From assembly GCA_029204225.1 (NCBI GenBank), contig CM055107.1, positions 3,850,706 through 3,914,705 of the forward strand: a DNA stretch of 64,000 nucleotides, in the 5' to 3' direction. How positions within the stretch are numbered: position 1 is the first letter of the stretch; the number at the start of each line of letters is the position of its first letter. A program made the translations under genes and the position numbers. The DNA is from Diphasiastrum complanatum (Eukaryota > Streptophyta > Lycopodiopsida > Lycopodiales > Lycopodiaceae). Under the pieces are notes generated by a model. That model was not told where the DNA came from. It ran no database searches and saw only the letters and a program-made list of their open reading frames with translations. Below are positions 1 through 17,245 of the stretch, in pieces.

Positions 1-319
1 CAAGTATTGTCAATAGAGTGAAAATTTGTCTAGTTTAGTTGCAAATCTCTTTTGATCCTTACCAGCTCTCAAGGAGAGAGTAATTAGGCCTGAGTGAGTC
101 TAGAATTAGTGTTTGGATTTGAGAAAGCTGATTTTTAGTTCAAGCTTGAGTGCTCTATCCTTGGTGAATTAGGCAAGACAAGCATTATTGACATTGGTGA
201 GGAGAGTGAAATAGATAGTGATCAAGAATTAAACTTTGTGTAACTCACTATAATATTGCAAACACCTTATTTTTCACTTTTGATCACAGATCACACGTGT
301 GTACTTTATGTACTACAAT

Positions 320-1130
320 ATTTTTGATATGGAAGCTAGTGGAAGGAAGGATAAGTCAAGATACAAGTGCTACTTTTCAAGGCAAAAGGGCCACGTTGCA
401 TCCAAATGCTTCAAGAGGAAAGATGCACAAGAGAGAAAAGCAAAATTCAGCAAAGAAAGGAACATCAAATCTATAACGAGAAGGAGTTTCTCATGATGAC
501 CAACTTTTCATCCTCAAGCTTTAACGGAGAGAATGCATGGTGGATTGCTAGTGGGGATACCTCCCACATGACCAATCTCAAGGGAAATTCCTCTCAAATT
601 TCTTTCTATAATGCATTTTAATACAAGATAGAAGGAGTAGGATTTGTTCCTATGGTTCCTAGATCCTCCAAGATTTTGAAACTTGATGATGTGCCGTATG
701 TTCCTAACATTCACAATCTTGTTTAGTGTTGGACAAATGTTGGATAGTGGTTATTAAGATGAGTTTGATATTAATGCTTACTTTATCAAGAGGGATGGAG
801 AGATGATTGCAAGTGGAACCATATTTGGAAGACTTTTTAAGTTTGGTGCTTGTGTAAAAGCTAAACATTTTGGAGTGATGCCCAAGTCATCAAAGTTCAT
901 GCAAGCTCTTCACACAAGTGTGCACTTTGCAAGTGTGAGAAGCAATGGAGCTTCTACTATCTTTAAATCCTTCATAGATAGTGTTAATAGACATGATGTG
1001 ACTTATGTCTTATCTTCAACATTCATGATATTTAATACATTATGTGGATTTGAAAAGACAATGAAGTTGGATGCTTTCCAATCTACATTTTTGTTGTTGA
1101 AACAACTTCATGTAACAACTATGATGGAGT
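320..1130 (+). pseudogene. Ty1/copia gag-protease-integrase remnant
   Basis: This is a decayed piece of a copia polyprotein. Near 365-415 there is a nucleocapsid zinc knuckle of the CX2CX4HX4C type whose second cysteine has become serine (CYFSRQKGHVASKC). It is followed by an acidic/basic linker, and at about 538-580 by a degraded protease site, WWIASGDTSHMT, where family members have WWIDSGASSHMT; the catalytic aspartate is replaced by alanine. The stretch 803-1130 aligns by eye with the pre-integrase and integrase region of the 27-33 kb element (compare GRLFKFGA with GKLYKLDA, and VRSNGASTIFKSFIDS with TKSNGGSSMFLTFIDD). At least two frame changes and several stops separate the pieces. It belongs to the same copia family as the 27-33 kb element but is older. 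No LTR was seen nearby. Confidence 0.8.
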
Positions 1131-1132
1131 AA

Positions 1133-4005
1133 AAAAATTTAGTATTTTGTGGTTTCCCATTTGAAAGCTATCATTAGTATGTGATAGAAAAATCCATCTA
1201 CTTGCTCTCAGATTTTATGCAAGTAAGAATGGTTACCTCATTCATGAGCTGGATGATGGTGGTTTTTTAATGTTTTGAGGCACTTTGTAAACTTGTTATG
1301 AGAATAAGTGAATCATCCTATAAGGTCACTTTGATTTATAATAAAGTGGCCAACCTCATTGGATCTAAGATTAGCATTGAAGTCAAAAATAGAGAAATGA
1401 TGCAAATTATTTGTTAATTTAGCATTCATAGTCTTGGAAATCTGACTACATCTTATAATCTTGATAGCATGATGGATCTTTGTGGTCCTTATGAGACAAG
1501 GTCTCTGATTTTTCTAGAGGATTGATAGCTACTTTCGAGGAGGAGGAGCTTTGGGATCAAAGATCTTCTTCAAGTATGGAAAGAGCCATTGGCATAGTGT
1601 GAGTTCATCTTTGGGACAATGTGAGTTCTTCTCACAATTCAATTTTTTCTTTTTTTAATGAGGCTCTCTTGGTTATTGTTTTGGATTTAACTATGCTCAA
1701 CATAGCTTCTCCCTTGAGATCAACTATTTTTTTCTCGCAACTTGATTCTTTTCTTTGTTTAATGAGTAACTTCAATGAAATTACTTAAAAGTTAGAATTC
1801 AAAGTTTTATCAAGCCTATAAGCAAATACCATGGTAGCTTTAGGTATTAAAGTGAGAAAGTATGATAAGCATATACACAATATTATCTCTTAAAATTTAG
1901 GAAACTAATTTAGACAAAATGTATGGGATAAAAATGAAAACAATAGATTGAGAACATGGATTTGTGACCAGTATGACATTTTGAAATCTTCAAGTGATTC
2001 ATCATGTAATAATGTACTTTTTTAGAAAGATCCCTATCTTCTTCTTTGCCATAATTGTAATAGGGATGTTTGGTAGTTAGAAAAATTGATTACAAATGAA
2101 GTAGAGAAAATATCGACTTACATGATCAAAATGTTTCTCACCAATTATTGCTTTCTGAAAATGGTACCCTTTTATCTTACTTAAATAAATGTTTGCATTG
2201 TGACATTATTTTATTTATTCTATTGTGTGTGTGTGTGTGTGTGTGTGTGCACTCAAAAGATTGAATATACAATTATGATATAAAAATTTGATAACTTCAA
2301 ATTCATATAACACCAAAAATTGCACCGCTCAAAGGAATTTCCACATGTTCTCACCAAATCTTAAAGATTATGAATGAGCACATGGGACAATCATGTGCTT
2401 TGGTGAGTTATTCAACGAATTCTTATCTAAGATTATCATATTGAAATGATTGCTCTTTTTTATTCCATTCGAAACATGAAAAATGGTCTAATATCAAGAA
2501 TCAAATGCGTAACAACAAGTCATTTATTATTTGCTTTCAACGGATGAGTATTGGCATTAAAAAGAATTGTACCACCAAACTTAGGACAACAAATGTGCAA
2601 GTCACATGGACACATCATGTGGTTCAATTAAAGAGAAAAATTTCCAAAAAGCTTTGAAAGCTAATTTACCTTGTCAAATGACATTGTGATAATATATAAT
2701 GTCGTTAATTTCACCTTATGATGATATAGATGTGGTCTCAATTGTGGTGCATACGGTGCATGTTCTATATATTGATTGCTTCACAAGCATTCACAAAGTG
2801 TTTTTGGTACAAGTGGAGCTTTATACAATGAAGTGATGGACATTTTTCCATGTTATGAGTTTGTAGATACTCACCTTCAATATTTTACAGAAATTCAATT
2901 TTAAATCCATTAAGAATATAAAGGATAACGTCAACAAAGCATAAATGTCATTATCTCACTAGAGCTTTAGACCTTTATTTGAACAATTATATATAATTTT
3001 TAATAGGTGTAAACAATAATAAGCTATATTTGTTGTGAAAATGGAAGTTGTTAAAATGGCAAATACATCATAAATAAAATGTAGAAAGATTAGAATTTGT
3101 GACCACCCACTTCCTCTAAACACCTAATACTCAACTTATAAAATTATGCATGCAAGTCTCAATCGGCTACCTTTGCAAGGTCAAGATCTAGAAGAGGAGA
3201 GATTAAAAAACAAGAAAACATTCAAGAATAAATTTCAAGAGAAATGCATTATATTTCTAGAAGAAAGGTTGATGTAGGCTTTTGGGTAGATCTTGATTGA
3301 CATCGTGGCCTTTTTCTTTCTCCTATTTAGACCGTTTGCTTTTAAATTAGGACCAAGCTTGTCTCTACTATCGTCAAGCGTTGTCACGTTGAAATCGAAA
3401 AAAATGAATTTTAAGGAATTCTAGCTAAGTGGGCGCTGCTCCACATCTAATCCATACATTAAGTTTAGCTTTGTTGGAGAGATGAAGGAATCAAACGTGA
3501 TTTATGAGGCCTTCGTGGTTAAACGTGGAGACTGCAATTGAATGAAGTCAGTGGAAGCTGAAGTAGAATTGTCCTGGGTTTGACGCGCGCCAGGTTTCAA
3601 ATGCCAGGCTGCTGCATCAAACAAAGCCCATACTTGATAAAATAGTCCACGCAACTTAGCTGCAGTTACACTTCAAGTGATCCACCATTGTTGACAGCTC
3701 CTTTTGATGTGATTCGTTTAAAGCATATAGATTCTTTCGAAAGCTGCAAACATTAACATTGAGGAAGCCAAACTGCCAGAGTTGATTGATTTTATCAAGC
3801 TAATGAAATATACTCATTGTACTACCATATATGTAGCGGACTGAAATGCAGAAGCTGGATCAGCCAACAACCATGGCGGCCAACAAAAAAGCATCGATCG
3901 CTAGATGAGTCTAACCCAAAAATTTTTCTTCTTTCTCTCCTACCTTCAATCTTCATATCACACGGTTCTGTAGCTATGAGATGGATAAAGGAAGAAAGTA
4001 ATAAT
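1133..4005. other. AT-rich stretch without recognisable genes
   Basis: No conserved coding region, RNA gene or LTR boundary was recognised on either strand. A (TG)n microsatellite lies at 2224-2249. Open frames here are short and resemble no family. The part next to the tRNA gene (3300-4005) is slightly less AT-rich but still shows no coding pattern. Confidence 0.5.
2224..2249. repeat. (TG)13 microsatellite
   Basis: An uninterrupted run of 13 TG units, flanked by ATT and CACTCAAAAG. Confidence 0.95.
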
Positions 4006-4009
4006 AAAA
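4006..4009 (-). terminator. RNA polymerase III terminator of the tRNA-Met gene
   Basis: On the minus strand a run of four T lies 3 bases past the discriminator base of the tRNA. A short T run just after the gene is the standard Pol III stop signal. Confidence 0.7.
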
Positions 4010-4012
4010 GGA

Positions 4013-4097
4013 TGGGGTGAGAGAGGCTCGAACTCTCGACCTCAGGATTACTCAGAAGCTATGAGACCTACGCGCTAGCCGACTGCGCCACCACCCC
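4013..4097 (-). tRNA. Elongator tRNA-Met (CAU) with an 11-nt intron
   Basis: The minus strand folds into a full cloverleaf. The acceptor stem is GGGGTGG paired with TCACCCC plus discriminator A, the D arm is GCGC...GCGC, and the T arm is GAGAG TTCGAGC CTCTC. The anticodon CAT sits at 4061-4063 in the loop CTCATAA. That loop is split after base 37 by an 11-nt insert (4049-4059), the canonical position of nuclear tRNA introns. Plants are known to carry introns in elongator tRNA-Met and tRNA-Tyr, so the intron supports both the identity and a plant source. The internal promoter elements (A box in the D arm, B box GGTTCGA-like in the T arm) are present. A CAA triplet 3-5 bases upstream could mark the start site. 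The gene looks intact, and it is the one clearly functional-looking host gene in the window. Confidence 0.96.
4049..4059 (-). other. Intron of tRNA-Met
   Basis: Eleven bases (GCTTCTGAGTA on the minus strand) lie between anticodon-loop positions 37 and 38. Removing them restores a 7-base loop closed by a 5-bp stem that ends in a U-G pair. It would be removed by the tRNA splicing endonuclease. Confidence 0.85.
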
Positions 4098-5560
4098 GAT
4101 TGTCAAGCAAGCTAGATTTTAACCTACAATTTCTAAGGTTTGGAAAGCAAGTGTTGCAAAGGGTAAGGACAGCTCGGGCGACCTTTGGGGTGGTTTTAAA
4201 CTATGGAGCTCAACAAGTAGCCTATAGAGAATGAAAGCTTGTAATCGGTCCAAATCTAAAAGAAGGGCCTCCCTCCATATTCAGCTTGACTTGCCAACAT
4301 GTGGCACATTAGGTGGCTTGAAAGAGTAGCTCAAGTTGGTTTATTGTATTGCTTGCATCACTTGGGCAAAAATTGAATTGCTAGTGACAACTAGACTTCA
4401 ATGTGCCAATCAAAGAGTTGTTTTATATCCAATCAATCACATGGACAATAGATGACATGTGGAGGTAATCTCATTTGGAGGGAGGGGAAAAAGTAGGAGA
4501 AATAATCTAAAACCAAAATGTCACTATCTCTTGGTAAGTCCCCTTTTCTTAGGGTGAGATTCATGACAAAGGACATTTTCGTTGGACTTGCCATGCTCTT
4601 AGTCTAAACTACACTAAGGTTTACAATTCACTTACCCGCATAAACACAGACAACTACATCAACAAGTTGGGCTCCTTGGAAGACATTGCTCTCTAAAAAA
4701 CTAGGTGGATAAGAAAGCTAGTGTATGAATTGGTGGATATTTTCTATATATTTTCATCAAGGTTATACCATGTGACCTACACATGGTAGAACTATATATA
4801 GAAGTACCACGTACTTACATTCCATCAAAGTTACCCCATTTGGTTTAGGAGATGTGTATACCTATACATAGCATACTATATTCATCAATACTATTTTCCA
4901 AACAAACCCAACAAAGTTATCTCAGTTGGTTAGCTTGACATCCAAAGTTTCTTTGGTCCTAGATTTGAATCTTCCCTTGAAAACCAATAACCATTATCCA
5001 AACAATATAATCTTGTAAGATAGTTAAAAATCTTTTAGGAAGATGATCAAAACAACAATATATTGCAATTATTTATAGATATAAGGTTCCATCTAGAAAT
5101 ACTTTTTAGGAATTAAGGGCATTCAACATGTATGTAATAGATATTGTTGTAATGTCTATTTCAAGATTGACATTCGGATCTTCAGTGTATGCAGCACTAT
5201 TGGAACCATTCATGGCACATATACCTTGATTGAGAGCAATCTAAGCAAGATTCGCATCCATTTTCCACCATCGTGCTCAACTGTGACATCTTGTGCTTCC
5301 ATCATTATCCCTCATATTTCCATTGGGTAAGACTCAAGAAAGCCATATACCATGGACGCTTTTGTACTGACGATAGCTTATAGGAGAATCCTTATTCCAA
5401 TAGCTCAAACACCTAGTTCTAGCCTAAGGAGACAACTATCCGACAATAGGTTTCTCGATAGGTTTCTCAACCATACTACTTCTTTAGTGGCTTGGGAAGC
5501 AGCAATACACTCTGATTCTGAAAATGAGAGAGCAATAGTTTGCTTATGACTATTCTAGGA
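4098..5560. other. Stretch without recognisable genes
   Basis: No convincing coding region was seen. A 65-codon open frame at 5352-5549 resembles no family I recognise and has no coding-like context. Short sequences such as AGTTATCTCAGTTGGTTAG (about 4915) look like degraded tRNA-like or SINE-type promoter words, but there is no full structure. Confidence 0.4.
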
Positions 5561-5572
5561 GATTGGTGTGAA

Positions 5573-7480
5573 AATTGTCAATTAATTTTCTAGTTAGTTT
5601 GGCAATTTGAGCCTATATGAGGCCAATAGTAGCAAATAAAGTGCACATGGTTATTTCACACGTGTAAAACTAGTGTACATGGTCATTTTTAAGTTGGGTC
5701 TAAATTCATTTAGTCAATTAGTCATACAAAAGTTTATTTTTAGTGTTACTTGGCAAATTTGGCCATTATGACTAGTTAAGGGAAAGTTTTGGATAAGCTA
5801 GGGCAAACCACTCTAGAGGAGAGATTCAATACTATCTACTCATATTTGGTTCTCCTCTACTTTTGAGTAGAATACTTGATGTATGCTTGTTCTATCTCTA
5901 TTGGAGAGTGATAATAAATGATTTGTTGTTGTTGTACGGCTTGTTAATAGAGATTAGGATCAGATCTCTTCATGTGTTGAATAGCTTTTGATTCTATCTT
6001 GATCTTGATCAGACTAGGGATTTTATGTGTAGAATTGTCTACAAATTTGGCATTTGATTAGTGTGCATCTACTATTGACCTAGATCCAAATTTAGAATCA
6101 TGTTTAGATCTTAGATTTTCACATATATCAGAGTAGGTTGGTGGCCAAAAATAGTGATGATATTGTTGGTTTTCCATCAATCTAGCACGATTTTTTGCAT
6201 TTGTCTACATTTTCTTTGATCAAATCTCTTCCAACTTTGTGTTGTGGTGGGATGTTTGTGATCTTGAGCCATTAAGAGGTCATTTACATTCCAAGGACTG
6301 AGATTAATATTTTTTGATGTGATTCATTGTTAGCAGATTCTAGAGAATCTCCAGATGCCCAACCAAGCTGAAACATCATCTCTCACCCAAGGAGGTCTTA
6401 GAAGGAGGAGAGCAGGAGAAGCTGAGAGCCAAGGATTACTAGCTAGGATTACAGATTGTTTCCATGTAAGCCTACATGGTGAATCCCAGAGAAGGAACGA
6501 CCATGTAGGAGCTAGTGACATTCCTAGGCAATGTAAATAAATGTAGACCCCTCTTAAATAAAGTAGAGTGAGCCACCTTTTGATGGTGACCTCTAGTGGA
6601 AGAGCTATTTCCACTTGTAATTTCTAAACTAGTGGAATTGCCACTTAGGCTCCACATGGGCAGCCCTCTTGCTTATTTAAGAGCCCCCCTCTCTTGTGAG
6701 GGAGCTTTTTTTGTATTGTCATTTCTCTTGTATGAATGAAGAAGATCTTCCACGAGTTATTGACGATTGAGAAGCTCCTTGTTCATGGCTATTGTCTTGA
6801 GTGAAATTCCTATGAACATGCTTGATTCCTTCTTGTGGTTGTGGATTAATTAGATTTCCTGCTTTCTTTAATGCAATGTGGAATGTAGATGTGGATTAGC
6901 TTTCTTGTTTCTTGATTTTGTAATTTTCAGCATCCAAGTAAACTAAATAGGCTGAGATTGTGGATCAAATCTTGCATATTCGCTAACAATCCTGTCCTTG
7001 ATTGTTCTTGGGCACTCCAAGCATCAAGAGAGGTGTATTTCTTGATTCTTGGGATGCTAGAATGCTGTTAGGTAGTTAGCTTTCTTGATTCTTGTTTTTG
7101 TTGTGTAGATTATACTTGATGTTGTATTGTTCCCTGATTTCTTAGAGTAATTTAGTAGACAGATTTGTAGATTGCTCTCTAATTCAGAACGCTAATCTGT
7201 TGAGCAAAGATTGTTTACATGGCTTGTGAATGCATGTAGCTGGATTGGACGAAACTGTTTCATCCCACTGACAGACTGGGAATACAAACGTTGAACTGAC
7301 AAACGATCTGCCTGGAAACAATTCTAAACTAGAGGATCTAATTGAAAAGAACTGAGTTCTGAAAATGGGTAGAAACACCCGGTTTCCAGAGCGAAAACCA
7401 CCTAAGAAGAAGATGTAACAAAGTAGGAAGAAGAAAAAGAAGAATCGTGTTCACAGATTCTTGGCTGGAATCTCTGAACA
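5573..7480 (+). repeat. Probable 5' LTR (or 3' part of it) of a Ty3/gypsy element
   Basis: The right end is well placed: the sequence ends in CTGAACA, followed by TT and then a tRNA-Asp-type primer-binding site at 7483. The left end is only a guess, set at the TGTGAAAATT near 5573. A TATA-like box (TATTTAA) lies at 6674-6680, followed by a transcribed-looking T-rich leader, as expected for the U3/R boundary of an LTR. No gag follows, so the element is an isolated LTR with a short internal stub or was cut away. A long LTR of 1-2 kb would suit the Tat/Athila side of gypsy, but the length is inferred. Confidence 0.4.
6674..6680 (+). promoter_or_regulatory. TATA-like box in the putative gypsy LTR
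   Basis: TATTTAA stands in a GC-richer context (CTTGC before, GAGCCCCCC after), about 800 bases before the LTR end. It is a plausible core promoter of the LTR. Confidence 0.35.
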
Positions 7481-7482
7481 TT

Positions 7483-7500
7483 TGGCGCCATTGTCGGGAA
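7483..7500 (+). other. Primer-binding site, tRNA-Asp type
   Basis: TGGCGCCATTGTCGGGAA differs in two or three places from the plant gypsy site complementary to the 3' end of tRNA-Asp (TGGCGCCGTTGCCGGGGA). The preceding ...GAACA TT is a typical LTR end plus spacer. Confidence 0.75.
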
Positions 7501-10976
<3,476 letters not shown>

Positions 10977-12234
10977 CAGCAATAGAAGCATGATTTTGAA
11001 TAAATCTCTGGTAATAGCCGACATGTCCTAAGAAAGCTCTTAGTTCACGTAAATTGGTTGGTATCTAGAGATTCTTTATAAGCTCGACTTTATCTTTGTC
11101 GACTTCTATTCCTCTGTTATATATTCTGTGTTCAAGTAATATTCCTTCTTTCATACCAAAAAAATATTTCTCTGGATGAAGAGATAAACAAGTATCTCGA
11201 CACCGTTGCAATGTTAATTTCAACTTCTGCAGGTGCGTCTTTATATCACTATATACATAGAAATCATCAATAAATATTTCGAGTAAAGTTCTTAGGAAGG
11301 CAGCGAAAATTAACATCATGATTCGCTGAAAAGTCGTTGGAGCGTTACAAAGACCAAAGTGCATTTTGTTGTAGGCATAAGTGCCCGAATCCATAGTAAA
11401 TGTAGTCTTTGAACGATCCTCCTTCTGCACTCCAACCTGATTGTAACCAGAAAAACCGTCACAGAAACTGTAATGCTCCTGACTAGCAACCTGATCTAAG
11501 ATGGAATCCGTGAAGGTCAGAGGATGATGATCCTTCCTTGTGGCAGCATTGAGTTTGCGGAAATCCTGGCATATTCGTATTTTGCTAGTCTTCTTCTTTG
11601 GGACGACAACAATGGGTGAAACCCATTCACTGCTTAAGATGAGATAGACTATACCTGACTTAAGGTGCTTGTTGAGTTCGTCCTTAACCATGAGAGAGTA
11701 CTTAGGATTGAGATGATACCGTCTCTGTCGAATATGTACAACATCTTCCTTAAGGTCAATACGGTGCTCTCCGAATTCTGCAGGTATACCCTTCAAATCG
11801 TCGAGCAACCAGGCAAAAACATCTTGATACTCCTTCAATAGTTCAGTGAATTCCGCCAATTCAGATTCTCCAAGTGACTTCAAAACATGCACAAATCTGC
11901 CAGATGCAAGTTCAATTAGTTCAGTAGAATATGATAAAATGATACCTTTTGTCATACTGGCCTTGGTATGGCCATGAATTTCGCGCATGGCTGACTCCAT
12001 AGATGTATTCTTGTTGTCAGCCTGGTTCTTGTTACCAAATTCGTGTTCAGATTCGTCACTCGAATCATCAGACTCTTTTGAGTTCGTGTCTGCAACATTA
12101 ATTTCTTTATACGAAACATCCGCCTCAGCGTTGCAGGCATCGAAGTATTCTTCTTCTTCAACATTCTCATAATGTGATAGATTAGTTGGGTCTTTTGATA
12201 CCCCATTTTCAAATCTATGTAGCTTTCTTTATCA
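10977..12234 (-). pseudogene. Ty3/gypsy reverse transcriptase fragment
   Basis: An RT domain reads from 12234 down. It has an acidic upstream linker (EEEEYFDAC, about 12140), then SEWVSPIVVVPKKK, IRICQDFRKLN, the palm motif FCDGFSGYNQV, FGLCNAPTTFQRIM and the catalytic block FIDDFYVYSD. Here FIDD replaces the usual YVDD-like box, and CDGFSGYNQ retains the first aspartate. A TAG stop near 11069 interrupts the frame just before the connection motif LRELRAFLGHVGYYQRF, after which homology ends at about 10977. RNase H and integrase are missing. Upstream of 12234 there are two stops and no protease. The protein linker resembles the end of the gag-protease piece at 21-24 kb, so the two may be parts of one family. 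Confidence 0.88.
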
Positions 12235-13019
12235 TGAATATAAAAGTTTTTTGTAATTTTGTACATGATTGTCTTTGTATCAATTTTGTATATGATTGTC
12301 TTTGATATCAAACAATTAATGAATCAAACAAACAATGATTTATTTATGAGCATATTGAAACATACCTCATTGTCTCCCTTGATGATTGTTGATACTAGTG
12401 ATTGATCTTCTTTTGATGGCCAATCAACATCCACACCAACACCAACACCAGCATGAAATAGTTAGTAAGTTATGTATTAATTAAAAATTAAAAAAACAAA
12501 TGTAACATTCTCTATCATACAATCTAAAAAAACATCAACTCATATTAGTTACAATATGTTTTTAATAATTAATCTAAATCTAATAGATCCAACATATATT
12601 TAGTTTCAAAAACTAAATCTTAAATACATCTATGAATTACAATCCTAAATGCGCATAACTTTAAAACATTTACAATCCATAAGAAAATTGTAATCACAAA
12701 TACAAATGTAACATTCTTTATTATACACTATTTTACATACAATTTAAAAAAACATCAACTCACATTTTAATCAATCGCTCTCTTTCTATCTTTCTTTCCT
12801 TCTATTTTTCAATCCCATTCACTCTCCACTTCCTCTCATTCATTTTTACATTCAAGCTCTTCACTTTCATCTCTCTCAATCTTCTCATCAAAAAATCTTG
12901 CAATCTCATTCTCTAAACAAAAAATGAGAGATGTTTAGCTTCCACTCTCATTTTCTCCCCCAAAAAAGGGCGTGAGTCTGTTCCTGCGACTATTTTTTTT
13001 GCAAAAAATATAAGTGTGT
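12235..13019. repeat. AT-rich spacer with internal direct repeats
   Basis: No coding region is seen. A roughly 30-bp phrase ending TATGATTGTCTTTG is tandemly duplicated at 12244-12305. A longer phrase beginning AATGTAACATTCT and containing AAAAAACATCAACTCA occurs at about 12499-12543 and again at about 12706-12763, so a block of about 210 bp may be duplicated. Confidence 0.5.
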
Positions 13020-13490
13020 GGCAATGCCACGCCTTTCCATTTTTTTTGCCATGCGTGGCAATATTCCAAGGACTTTGATTTTTAGTTGCCATGCGTGGCA
13101 AACAAATTGAACAGGCGTGGCACTACCATGCATGGCACTGCCATGCACTTATAAAAAATCACTATCCCTGGAATATTGCCATGCATGGCAAAATTCTAGG
13201 GATTTGCGTGGCCCTGCCATGCGTGGTAGTGCCACGGCCAATTAAATCCGGCAACAATTTCTCCAGTAGACGTGGCGTGGTTGTGTCACGCGTGGCTGTG
13301 CCATGCATTTGAATTTTGAACCATCTGCCATCGGGAAGGAACGCCGGTGCCGAATTTTGCCTGTGCGTGGCTTAGCCACGCGTGTCTGTGCCACACGGCC
13401 ATTCCCACGCCATAGCCACGCGATTTGCCACGCAAAACCAAATTGGTTTGCGATGCATCATGTGTTGTTTGTGTGGCTATGAGCGTGGCA
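13020..13490. repeat. Cluster of GCCAYGCRTGGC-like palindromes
   Basis: Within about 470 bases the words CCATGCGTGGC, CCATGCATGGC, CCACGCGTGGC and their half sites GCGTGGC/GCCACGC occur about 20 times in both orientations, separated by 5-30 bases of ordinary sequence. Examples lie at about 13048, 13089, 13129, 13183, 13218, 13289 and 13374. A single related block appears at about 24255-24310. The local composition is far more GC-rich than the surroundings. Open frames crossing it are rich in His, Ala, Trp and Cys and look accidental. Confidence 0.85.
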
Positions 13491-13503
13491 AACATCAGTT
13501 ATT

Positions 13504-15645
<2,142 letters not shown>

Positions 15646-16490
15646 ACCTATCAAGTTGTTTGAATAGGACTCTAAGCGTTGGTACATTTTGTCTTCCATT
15701 TTTTTGTTCAATGCTCAATTCCATTTTTTAACATACTTTTCATCTATTTTCTATATCAAATCTGAAAAGTTCATATTATTGGTGTAATTTGCAAGGGTGT
15801 TATGAGGGAATCTCCTCAAGATCCTGCTTACAAACACAAACACAATGGAAAACACACTATGGAGAAACCACCCAACCAAGTAGAAACATCCAATCAAACT
15901 CTAGAAGCTTCACCCCCAAGCCAAGGAATAGGAAGCATGAAAGTAGAGTGAGAGCCCAACCACAAATGTGAGGAATAGGACGAGTTGGGCCTCTTCTTAT
16001 AGAGCCATGAACCACCTGTGAAAATAGACATGCAAGGTCCTGATTCTCCTATACATAGATTCCTCTAGAATAGAGTCTCTATGCTTGGATCCTCTATTCA
16101 TAGAATTGCTATTGATAACTCTACACATGCACCAGTCCCAAACCTTGTACTAACTCTGTTTAGTGTGTTCTGGGCCTCACAAGAATATTATTTACTTTTG
16201 GGTCACATCCAGTATGACGTGGCATAACTAACAGCTTGATTCACTAGAGTATTGTGTATCCAAGACTAGGAGTATACTGAATCCTATGTACTGATCATGG
16301 ACATGACATTCTTCCCTCCTTAAACTTGCTTCTATCTCTAGAAGCTAAACTTAGGTAAATTCTTCTTTATGCTATCAACTCTCTCCCATGAATCATCATC
16401 CTCTTCCACCGAATTAAGCACTCAGAGATAAGATGATTTCTCAATTGTTTATCTCTGGTTCTGAGCACTTTGTAAGGTTCCAAAGGTACA
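15646..16490. other. Stretch without recognisable genes
   Basis: No conserved coding sequence. The part nearest 16490 (16340-16490) probably continues the tail of the minus-strand gypsy integrase, but no domain can be read. Confidence 0.4.
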
Positions 16491-17245
16491 CTAAGCGACA
16501 AGTCTTCCAAATGGGATAAAATCCTCGTCTGATCCAACTGTATCACCTTTATGTAAACTTAGTTTCAAATGACTTACATGAAAAACTGGGTGTGCAATCG
16601 ATTTTCCTTGAAGATCGAGTTCATATGCCAAAGAACCAATTCTACGTACAATCCTGAACGATCCACAATAACCGGTAGACAATTTATAATTCTTCCCTAT
16701 ACGTAACATCTTAGAATCTTTTGGAATCCTAAGATATACCCAGTCATCAACTTTAAAATCTCTTGGAGATCTTTCAAGATCGGCATAGTGCCTATTTCTA
16801 TCCTGAGCACTTCAAATATTATCCTTAGCCAACAACTTTCTGGATCTTAACATACTTCGTCTCAACATTTACTAGAGATCTAGGTTGAAAACCGTACATA
16901 CGCATAAAAGGACTATAACCTGTAGCAGAATGTTTTCTACTATTATATGCAAACTCAACCAGTGGGAGGTAATCTTCCCAATGAGATTGCCTATGAGAAA
17001 CATACGTCCTCAAACTATCTTTCATATTTTGATTAGTCCTTCCTGTTTGGCCATCTGATTCAGGATGATCAGAAGAGCTTAAACTCAAGGAAGTTTCAAG
17101 TTTATGAAATACTTCTGACCAAAAGTGACTTGTGAACTTAGGATCTCTATCACTAATAATGTCACTAGGCAAACCATACTACTAAAATAATCTTTCAACA
17201 AAGATCTGGGCTAATTCAGAAGCCTTTATAGTTGACTTTACTGGT
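16491..17245 (-). pseudogene. Ty3/gypsy integrase fragment (core and C-terminal domain)
   Basis: Reading down from 17245: SELAQIFVERLF, two adjacent TAG stops, then YGLPSDIISDRDPKFTSHFW, which holds the second catalytic aspartate of the DDE core. SSSDHPESDGQTGRTNQNMK follows, at the position of the catalytic glutamate (canonical DGQTERTN; here the E reads as G). Further on come WEDYLPLVEFAYNS and the C-terminal domain SPRDFKVDDWVYLR ... GSLAYELDLQGKSIAHPVFHVSHLK. A frame change and a stop lie at about 16800-16830. This architecture is typical of the chromovirus side of gypsy, but no chromodomain is visible after the VSHLK block. The fragment starts abruptly and cannot be functional. Confidence 0.88.

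Noticed and set aside
3817-4020. 67-codon plus-strand frame ending at the tRNA gene
   Set aside because: It overlaps the 3' end of the tRNA on the other strand and resembles no family.
5352-5549. 65-codon frame beginning MDAFVLTIAYRRILIP
   Set aside because: No recognisable motif, no coding context; its length is within chance expectation.
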